Source of the DNA: DATLGB01 sp963740765
GTDB lineage: Bacteria > Actinomycetota > Thermoleophilia > Solirubrobacterales > Solirubrobacteraceae
Reading direction: 5' to 3'
DNA length: 64,000 bases
NCBI GenBank assembly: GCA_963740765.1
Contig: CAVUFN010000021.1
Span: 35,737 to 99,736 of the forward strand
Shown piece by piece: positions 57,653-64,000 of this stretch. Under the pieces are notes generated by a model that searched no databases, was not told where the DNA came from, and worked only from the letters and a program-made list of their open reading frames with translations. The position numbers and the translations under genes were made by a program. Numbering within the stretch: the stretch's first letter is position 1; each line of letters starts with the position of its first letter.

Positions 57653-58242
57653 CGCGAGGACTCCGTCGTCCGCAACCGCTGGACGAGGTCCATGAAGTCG
57701 CGCGGCTCGTCGGTCTCGAAGGCGACCACGAACTCCTGGTCGTCGAGCCCGAACGAGTAGGACGTGTTGAGGTCGACGGTCGGGTACTCGCGGCCGACCT
57801 GGATGTGCTCCTGCATGATCCGCCAGCGCTCCTGCGGGTCGAGCAGGTACCACTCGCGCGTCTTGACGAACGGGTACACGAACATGTACTTGCCCTTCGC
57901 CGGCCGGACCTCGAGCCGCGACTCGTCGGAGTACTCGGACTCCTTGGTCAGCGCCAGGAACGAGTACGGGATGCTCGCCCAGCTCATCAGCCCCGACTGC
58001 TGCAGCACGACGTGGAACTCGTGGATGCGATCCAGGTTGGTCGCCTGCGTGAGCAGCATGAGGTCCGCGTCACCGCGCGTCCCGACCGTCGAGAACGCCC
58101 GCAGCAGCCGCTCCTCGGCGAAGTTCTCGCATGCGGCGACGAACTCCCGCTTGTGCTCGGCCCGCTCCTCCTCGTCGAGCCGCCGCCACGCGGGGTCGAC
58201 CTTCAGGAACGTGTACTTGACGAAGTGACGCTCGCGGGCCAT
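57544..58242 (-). CDS. hemQ: HemQ, coproheme decarboxylase (chlorite-dismutase family)
   Basis: 232 residues. The proximal heme ligand is His146 in WRIMQEHIQVGREY; Tyr132 in TREWYLLDP is the expected catalytic tyrosine; DLNTSYSFGLDDQEFVVAFE is the family's C-terminal signature. In actinobacteria HemQ converts coproheme to heme b, the last step of the coproporphyrin-dependent pathway. ATG 58242 has TAGACT 8 nt upstream. No other heme genes are nearby. The 3' 109 bp overlap the convergent HD-GYP gene. Confidence 0.92.
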   Translation of the reverse strand: MARERHFVKYTFLKVDPAWRRLDEEERAEHKREFVAACENFAEERLLRAFSTVGTRGDADLMLLTQATNLDRIHEFHVVLQQSGLMSWASIPYSFLALTKESEYSDESRLEVRPAKGKYMFVYPFVKTREWYLLDPQERWRIMQEHIQVGREYPTVDLNTSYSFGLDDQEFVVAFETDEPRDFMDLVQRLRTTESSRYTKRDTPTFTCVAASVERALSAVDGTPLSEAASLA

Positions 58243-58253
58243 TGGCTCTGAGT

Positions 58254-59111
58254 CTACGCCGGAACCGCGGGCGCGTTCAGGCGCGCCATGAGGCTCGCGA
58301 ACAGCCCGGCCGTGAAGAACATGAAGAGGCCGTAGACGGCGGCGGGACCGGCCAGCTCGTCGCTCACCGACGTGGCGATCGCGAGCGCGACGGTGGTGTT
58401 GTGGACCCCGAGCTCCATGGCGATCGCGGTCGACTGGCGGCCGTCCAGCCGCGCGGCGCGGGCAACCAGGAAGGACACGGACATCGCGAGGACGTTCAGC
58501 GTGATGACGGCGGCGGCGATGTCCCCGAAGGCGTCGGCGATGCGGTCGTACTCGGTGGCGATCGCGCCGGCGACGACGAGCACGAAGGCGACCAGCGCGA
58601 TCGTGCGCGCGCGGCCCATGTGGGCAAGTGCCCACTCGCTCCGGCGCGCGCGGATGGCCATCCCGATCGACAGCGGCACGATCGTGATCAGGAAGACCCG
58701 CAGGGCGATGATCGGCATCGAGATCTCGTCGGTGATGTCCCGCGCGTCGAACCAGTCGGACGCCAGCGAGAGGTAGAGCGGCACGGTGACGACGGACGCG
58801 ACGCTCGAGACCGCCGTCATCGACACCGACAGCGCGACGTCGCCGCGGGCGAGGTGCGTGAGCAGGTTGGCCATCGTGCCGCCGGGCGAGGCGCCCAGCA
58901 GGACCACGCCGACGGCGAGCACCGCCGTCAGCCCGTAGAGCTCGCCGACGAAGAACGCCAGCAGGGGGGAGACCACCAGCAGGTTGGCCAGCCCGATGCC
59001 GACGCCCTTGGGCGACGTCAGCACGCGCCGGAAGTCGTCGGTGACCAGGGTCAGGCCGAGCGACCCCATGATCAGGCAGAGCGCGAGGGGCAGACCGATG
59101 TCGGCGAACAC
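58254..59111 (-). CDS. Bile acid:sodium symporter (BASS/SBF) family transporter
   Basis: 285 residues, about nine TM helices, GTG start. The sodium-site motifs GASPGGTMANLLTHLARGDVALSVSMTAVSS and the second-half ELGVHNTTVALAIA mark the SBF fold. Bacterial members carry organic acids, pantoate or other anions. It lies 11 bp upstream of hemQ on the same strand and is probably cotranscribed; a functional link is not obvious. Confidence 0.87.
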   Translation of the reverse strand: MFADIGLPLALCLIMGSLGLTLVTDDFRRVLTSPKGVGIGLANLLVVSPLLAFFVGELYGLTAVLAVGVVLLGASPGGTMANLLTHLARGDVALSVSMTAVSSVASVVTVPLYLSLASDWFDARDITDEISMPIIALRVFLITIVPLSIGMAIRARRSEWALAHMGRARTIALVAFVLVVAGAIATEYDRIADAFGDIAAAVITLNVLAMSVSFLVARAARLDGRQSTAIAMELGVHNTTVALAIATSVSDELAGPAAVYGLFMFFTAGLFASLMARLNAPAVPA

Positions 59112-59139
59112 CCCGCGATCCTGTCAGCCCGGGGTGCGC

Positions 59140-59274
59140 TCAGGCGGCGTCAGGCACAGCGAACAGCGTGGGGTCGCGGTCCGTGCCGCGGATGATCTCG
59201 TCCTCGGACTTCTCCGGAGAGACCAGCCGGCCCTGCTTCATGGAGAAGTAGATCGCCTGCGGGTGGTGGGACAC
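59140..59274 (-). CDS. Possible 44-residue small protein
   Basis: GTG 59274 to TGA 59140-59142 encodes VSHHPQAIYFSMKQGRLVSP and a charged SEDEIIRGTDRDPTLFAVPDAA end. Composition is protein-like and it lies just before the BASS gene on the same strand. No family was recognised. It may be a small gene or a remnant. The rest of 59112-59403 shows nothing I can identify. Confidence 0.35.
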   Translation of the reverse strand: MSHHPQAIYFSMKQGRLVSPEKSEDEIIRGTDRDPTLFAVPDAA

Positions 59275-59403
59275 GCGTGCGCTGCGCTCATGGCGATCGG
59301 AGGTGGCATCGTGACCGTGTCAGGTTTCTGACTAACGCGCGGGAATTGGCGGGACTGCGCCCTTCTGACAAAAGAACTGGGCGTTGGGTTCCGTTTCATC
59401 TGC

Positions 59404-61851
59404 ATGCCGGGGCAGGGGGAGGCTTCATCGTTTGCTGCGCGCGCCGTTCTGGCCGCCGCGGCACTCTGCGGTCTGATCGCGATCCTGGCCGGCTGGACCG
59501 CCGCGTCGGCAGTCGCCGCGCCGTTGCCTGACGGGAGCAGGACGCAAGCGCTGCGAGCCGCGCCCACCAACGACGCGTTCGCGAACGCCGTCGCGCTCAC
59601 CGCCGCCAACCCGGACGTCGACGGCACCAACGTGGACGCCACCGCGGAGGCGGGCGAGCCGAAGCACCTGGGCGTCGCGCGCCGGTCCGTCTGGTTCAGC
59701 TACACGGCACCGACGACACGAGAGGTGGCCATCACGAGCTGCGGCAGCACCTTCGACACGGTGCTCGCGGTCTACAACGGCACGGCGGTTGGCGCGCTCA
59801 GCCGGGTGCAGACCGACGACGACGGCGAGTGCGGCCTGGGCAGCATCGTCACCTTCGACGCGAAGGCAGGCACGAAGTACCGCATCGCGCTCGACGGCTA
59901 CGGCACCGCCGCCGGCAGCTTCTCCATCCACCTCGACGTCCCGCCTCCCGGCGACCGGCGGCGCTCGGCGCTCGCACTGACCGACGGCGTCGTGCGGACC
60001 GGGTCGACCCAGCGCGCCACCGCAGAGGACGCCGAACCCGCGCACGCCGGCCGGGCTGCCTCCCGCTCGGTCTGGTTTCGGGTGACCCCGGAGCGCACGG
60101 GCCGCATCGTCGTATCCGCGTGCGGCTCGCGCTTCGACACAGTCCTCGCGGCCTATGACGGCGCCGCACCCGTGGCGGCCAACAACGACAACGCCGCAGT
60201 GTGCGGCGCGGGCTCGTCGGCGAGCGCGGTCACGTTCGCGGCCACCGCTGGTAATCGCTACGACATCGCCCTCGACGGCCCCGCCGGGGACTACCGCATC
60301 CGTGCGCTGTTCAACGACGATCAAGACGCCGGGACGCCTATCCGCGCCAACGCCGTCCTCGCCGGCTCGACGGTGGGCGCGAGCGGCGAACCCGCCGAGC
60401 CGAGCCACGGCGGAGCTGGCCAATCGGTCTGGTTCGCGCTCAATAGCGAGGCCGCCGGCCGCACGGTGACGCTCGATACGTGCACGGGGCCACTCGGCGG
60501 CCTCGACACCGTGCTCGCCGCGTACGCGAAGCAGGGCGGTTCCCTGGTCCCCCTGGCCGCCTCCGACGACACGGTCGGCTGCGGGCCGGCCGGGCACGGG
60601 AGCCGCGTTACGTTCACCGCCCCCGCGGTGCCTGTGCTCATCGCCGTCGACGGGAAGGGTGCGGCCGGGGAGTTCGCGCTGCGGTCGGCGTCCTCGCCCC
60701 CGAACGACAACCGGGCCGATGCCATGGTGATCGATCCAGCGGCGGTGGCCTTTCCCGGCAACACCGCCGGAGCCACGCGGGAGGGCGGCGAGCCGGCCCA
60801 CGCCGGCGTCACCGGCGCACGCTCCGTCTGGTACCGCTGGTCGCCGGACGTGACCGGCGCGGTGGAGATCGACCTGTGCGGCACCGACTTCGCGACCCTC
60901 CTTGGGATCTATCGGGCAGGTCGCGCCGGAGCGCTCGAGGAGGTGACGTTCGACGCCTCGAAGCCGGATGAGGACCGCCTCAACGCGCCGGGCGACTACG
61001 GCGGGTTGCGCCTGCCCGAGACTGGCTGCGGCCGCCGTCTCGGCAGCCGGGTCCGGTTCGACGCGACGGCCGGTGCGCCGGTCCTCATCGCAGTCGACGG
61101 ACGCGACGGTGAGGCAGGGGACTTCGTGGCTCGAATCGTGCGACGCCCGGTCAACGACAACATCGCCGACGCTCTCACAGTGAGCGACGAGGACCCCGTT
61201 CGGACGACGGACGTGCGGCTGGCGACGACTGAGCCCGGCGAGAATCCCGAGCAGACGCGGTCCGTCTGGTTCCGCTATGCCGCTGATGAGGACCGCCTCG
61301 TGACTCTCGCCGCCTGCACCTCGACAGTCGTGCTCGACGGCACCGACCTCAACAGTCCTCCGATCGACGGCGTCGAATGGGGGTGCGGGTCGAACCCGGC
61401 CCAGTTCGAGGCCCGCGCCGGCCACGTCTACACGATCGGCGTCTACGGGTCCACGGGGGAGACGACCCTGCGCCTGCAGGCGCCGGAGAACGACTGGCGC
61501 AGCTCCGCACGCCCGCTTTCGGCCGCCCGGCTGCGCACCCTCGGGTCGACGCTCGCGGCGACCGCCGATGCGGACGAGCCGGTGCACGCCGGCGTTGGCG
61601 GCGGGCACTCCGTCTGGTTCTCGGTCCCGGCGTCCTCCGGGCGGCTCGCGGTCGGTTCGTGCGGCAGCGGGTTCGACACCTGCTCGCCGCCTACAACGGA
61701 ACATCGTCGGACCCGATCACGTCGGATGACGACACGCCGGGCTGCGGCCCGGATGGGACCGGCAGCCTCATGCGGCTGCCGAGCGGGTCCGAGCGGACAG
61801 TCGCGCTGGACGGCAAGGGTGACGCCCGCGGGACGTACCGGCTGGAGTTGA
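59404..61851 (+). CDS. Secreted multi-repeat protein, intact N-terminal part before frame break
   Basis: The open frame gives 815 residues, of which those up to about 61680 are native; the last ~55 follow a frame shift. The N-terminus has a signal/TM segment (AAALCGLIAILAGWTAASAVAA). Then come five and a half repeats of about 110-150 residues with the pattern NDxxADA...ATxExGEPxHAG...RSVWFxxT...TCGSxFDTVLAVYxG...DDxxCG...VTFxAxAGxxYxIAVDG. Each repeat is a beta-sandwich-like module with two Cys, a frequent surface-protein unit in Conexibacter-type genomes. No enzymatic domain was seen. Function unknown, probably adhesive or structural. Confidence 0.75.
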   Translation: MPGQGEASSFAARAVLAAAALCGLIAILAGWTAASAVAAPLPDGSRTQALRAAPTNDAFANAVALTAANPDVDGTNVDATAEAGEPKHLGVARRSVWFSYTAPTTREVAITSCGSTFDTVLAVYNGTAVGALSRVQTDDDGECGLGSIVTFDAKAGTKYRIALDGYGTAAGSFSIHLDVPPPGDRRRSALALTDGVVRTGSTQRATAEDAEPAHAGRAASRSVWFRVTPERTGRIVVSACGSRFDTVLAAYDGAAPVAANNDNAAVCGAGSSASAVTFAATAGNRYDIALDGPAGDYRIRALFNDDQDAGTPIRANAVLAGSTVGASGEPAEPSHGGAGQSVWFALNSEAAGRTVTLDTCTGPLGGLDTVLAAYAKQGGSLVPLAASDDTVGCGPAGHGSRVTFTAPAVPVLIAVDGKGAAGEFALRSASSPPNDNRADAMVIDPAAVAFPGNTAGATREGGEPAHAGVTGARSVWYRWSPDVTGAVEIDLCGTDFATLLGIYRAGRAGALEEVTFDASKPDEDRLNAPGDYGGLRLPETGCGRRLGSRVRFDATAGAPVLIAVDGRDGEAGDFVARIVRRPVNDNIADALTVSDEDPVRTTDVRLATTEPGENPEQTRSVWFRYAADEDRLVTLAACTSTVVLDGTDLNSPPIDGVEWGCGSNPAQFEARAGHVYTIGVYGSTGETTLRLQAPENDWRSSARPLSAARLRTLGSTLAATADADEPVHAGVGGGHSVWFSVPASSGRLAVGSCGSGFDTCSPPTTEHRRTRSRRMTTRRAAARMGPAASCGCRAGPSGQSRWTARVTPAGRTGWS

Positions 61852-64000
61852 TGCTCAACGACGACATCGCAGGGGCGGAGGCGATCCCAGATGTCGGAAG
61901 CCTCGACCGGCGCAACACGCTCGCCAGCGCCGAGCCCGGAGAGCCGGCGATCGGTACGCAGGCGGCGCAGCGTACGGCGTGGTTCACGCTCGACGACCTG
62001 CCGATCGGCGAGTCGGTCTCCGTGGACACGTGCGGGACCGGGCCTGGCGGCCTCGACACCGTGCTCGGCGTGTTCACGCCGTCGCTGAGCGTGGTGACCG
62101 CGAGCGATGACGTCGCTGGATGCGGGCCGGGCAGCCGCGGATCCCGCGCCTCGTTCACGGCGACGACCTCCCGGGCATACGTGGCCGTGGACGGCAAGGC
62201 AGGGGCCACCGGTGCGTTCCGCATCCGTTGGACGCGGCGTCCGGCCAACGACGACCGCGAGCACGCCGGGTGACGGCCGTGGACACCACGGCCACGCTCG
62301 AGCGCGCCACCGCCCAGGCCGGCGAAGGGGGGACGGCCGTCCCGCCGCCCGATCGGTGTGGTTCTCCTGGACTGCCGACGCGAGCGGGCCGGTGACCTTT
62401 GACCTCTGCGACGCGCCCTTTGACTCGGTGCTCGGCGTCTACGCGGACGGGGGAGCTGAGATTGTCACCAACGACGACGCGTCGGGCTGCGGCGACGCAG
62501 CCGAGCCACGTTCGACGCGACCCGGGGTGCGCATTTTCAGATCGCCGTCGATAGCCCCGACGCGACGGCCGCCGCCTTCAAGCTGTCGCGGACCTCCCGC
62601 CCGTCAACAACGCCTTCGAGGATGCGGCGGTCCTAAGCACGGACCGGTGGGCCCCGGGATTGGCGGGGACGACGCTAGGAGCGACGGCGCAGTCCGGCGA
62701 GCCCCTCATGCCGGCACCGCCGCCACCAAGTCCGTCTGGTACCGCGTCGACGTCCCCTCCGAAACGAGCGCGAGGGCCTTCGCGTACAGCACCTGCTACG
62801 GGAGCCCGGGTGTCAAGACGCGCATGGCGGTGTACCGCGGGACGTCGCTGACGACGCTGGTCCACGTCGCGTCGGCCCGGCCAGACATGGAATGCGACAA
62901 CGGCTCCGTCGCGTCCTGGTGGCATCCGGCGGGCGCTGGCCCGGTGACCTACTGGATCGCGGTCGACGCCGTCGACGCGCAGGGGCCATTCAGCATCTAT
63001 CCAACCTCCGCCGCGGCCAATGATGCGTTGGCTGCGCCGACAGCGGTCTACACGTCCACCGACGGCAACGGGTACGCGTCGGGTGATCTCGGCGTGGCAA
63101 CGCTCGAACCAGGGGAGCGCGACCACGGTGCCGCGGGCCATACGGGCTCGCTGTGGTTTCAGTGGAGGGCGGTCCGTGCCGGCCGGGCCGACTCGACGTC
63201 TGCGGATCGACTCGCGGCGCAACCCCAGGCGAGGTCGGGATTGCGGTCTATCAGGGCGCCGACGCGGTCGCCGCGGGCGTCATGCCGCTGCTGCGACGCC
63301 GCAACCGGCAGCCCGGTGACCTTCACGGCGCAGGCAGGCGCGGTCTACAGCGTCGCCCTGACCCGCGGCCCGGGCGCGGGTGGCTATACGTCCATCAAGT
63401 TCAGCCTCCAGCCTGCTAACGACGATCGTGCGAATGCGCGGCTGATCCTGCCGTCTGAGAGCGCCGTCGTGGGCACCACGGCGGCCGCCACCCGAGAGCC
63501 GGGGGAGCCGAAGCACGCCGGCATCGAGGCAGGTTCGGTCTGGTACCGGTGGGTCGCGCCGGCCGATCAGAGGGCGGTGTTCGACATGTGCAACTACTAC
63601 TTGCATCCCATCCTCGCGGTGTACACGGAGCGGGAGGGTGAGGTGGGCTGTCGCCGGCGCCGGATCGGGCGGCTGCGGGTCGACCACCGACGGGTCGCGC
63701 GTCACCTTCGATGCGGCCAAGGGCACCCAGTACCTGATCGCCGTCGACGCGAGGGGCGATGCCGGTTTCTACGAGGATTCCTGCTCAGGCTCCCACCGGC
63801 AAATGACGACTTCGCTGGCGCCATGCCGCTTGAGGCCGGGCAGACCGCCAGCGAGGACCTCGCGCGGTTCACGGCGCAGGCGGGCGAGCCGGCCCACCTC
63901 GGCGAGGCGGCGCGCGCCTCGGCCTGGTACCGCGTCACCGTGCCGCGCCGTGGGATCGTCACGCTGAGGGCATGCAACTTGCTGACCCGGCTGGCCGTCT
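59560..64000 (+). repeat. tandem array of ~12 protein-coding repeats (~125 residues each)
   Basis: Each unit starts near an NDxxxxA motif and contains SVW(F/Y), a Cys-Gly pair and IAVDG. Units begin near 59566, 59950, 60330, 60700, 61150, 61490, 61855, 62245, 62605, 63015, 63415 and 63798. DNA identity between units is moderate, so they are old duplications, not recent expansions. Confidence 0.65.
61681..64000 (+). pseudogene. Continuation of the repeat protein, broken by about ten frame changes
   Basis: Six more repeats continue in shifting frames to the window end: AAYNGTSSDPITSDDDTPGCG, then RTAWFTLDDLPIGESVSVDTCG, ARSVWFSWTADASGPVTFDLC, ATKSVWYRVDVPSE, GSLWFQWR, EAGSVWYRWVAP and ASAWYRVTVP. 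Shifts fall near 61680, 62268, 62345, 62500, 62598, 62706, 63165, 63300, 63640 and 63785; the first seven all equal loss of one base. At 61680 the expected TTCGACACCGTGCTC reads TTCGACACCTGCTC. Codon usage and repeat residues stay intact between shifts, so this is either a very recent pseudogene or a stretch with base-calling deletions. Confidence 0.7.

Overview
The window is visibly very GC-rich. It has frequent GTG/TTG starts, few conventional Shine-Dalgarno sites and many TAnnnT boxes 6-9 nt before start codons. The gene content includes HemQ, CGFS glutaredoxin with BolA, DUF3618/Act-3 holin-like membrane proteins, secreted RTX and beta-propeller proteins, and many acyl-CoA enzymes. Together this suggests an actinobacterium of the Thermoleophilia/Solirubrobacterales type (Conexibacter, Solirubrobacter or Patulibacter-like). 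It looks chromosomal: no tRNA, rRNA, insertion sequence, integrase or CRISPR array was seen.

Layout. 0-8.4 kb: edge of a YeeE/YedE-like transporter, a thiolase, a small winged-helix-like protein, an atypical LuxR-type response regulator, a GNAT acetyltransferase coupled to a polytopic protein with GxGD-protease-like motifs and a Tim44-like C-terminus, a PQQ-type sugar dehydrogenase lipoprotein, an MBL-fold hydrolase and a Leu/Glu dehydrogenase. 8.4-12.6 kb: an ECF sigma factor fused to a zinc-finger/TM/extracellular tail, a Nudix hydrolase, a rubredoxin and a spermidine-synthase-like membrane protein. 12.1-18.6 kb: a minus-strand run with an AONS-like protein lacking its PLP lysine, gamma-glutamyltransferase, a MepA-like endopeptidase, a crotonase, a free-standing biotinyl domain, a metallophosphoesterase and a TauE/SafE exporter. 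18.6-27.3 kb: acyltransferase, SDR, molybdopterin oxidoreductase, MFS, APC and EamA transporters, a decayed AbiEi/DUF559-type gene and an acyl-CoA dehydrogenase.

27.3-44.2 kb: a large secreted M14 carboxypeptidase, a HerA-like ATPase coupled to an acyl-CoA dehydrogenase, a crotonase / arginase-fold / BKACE / ABC-exporter run, DUF2804, a TetR gene chained to four small membrane proteins, an AI-2E family transporter, DegV, a thioredoxin-fold miniprotein and a second ABC exporter. 44.2-52.5 kb: two tandem RTX-type secreted proteins, a divergent Fe-S maturation cluster (CGFS glutaredoxin-BolA / ErpA) around a symmetric operator-like palindrome, a glycosidase-like lipoprotein, and a coupled pair of a polytopic membrane protein and a thioredoxin-like lipoprotein.

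52.6-64 kb: the most system-like region. Two paralogous secreted beta-propeller proteins carrying FecR-like C-terminal domains lead by an ATGA overlap into a CHASE2-HD-GYP membrane protein, suggesting an extracytoplasmic sensor that controls cyclic-di-GMP breakdown. HemQ and a BASS-type transporter follow. The window ends in a secreted protein of about twelve ~125-residue repeats whose 3' half is broken by about ten frame changes, mostly single-base losses. The genome is compact: several convergent pairs overlap at their 3' ends and many collinear genes share ATGA, GTGA or TTGA junctions.
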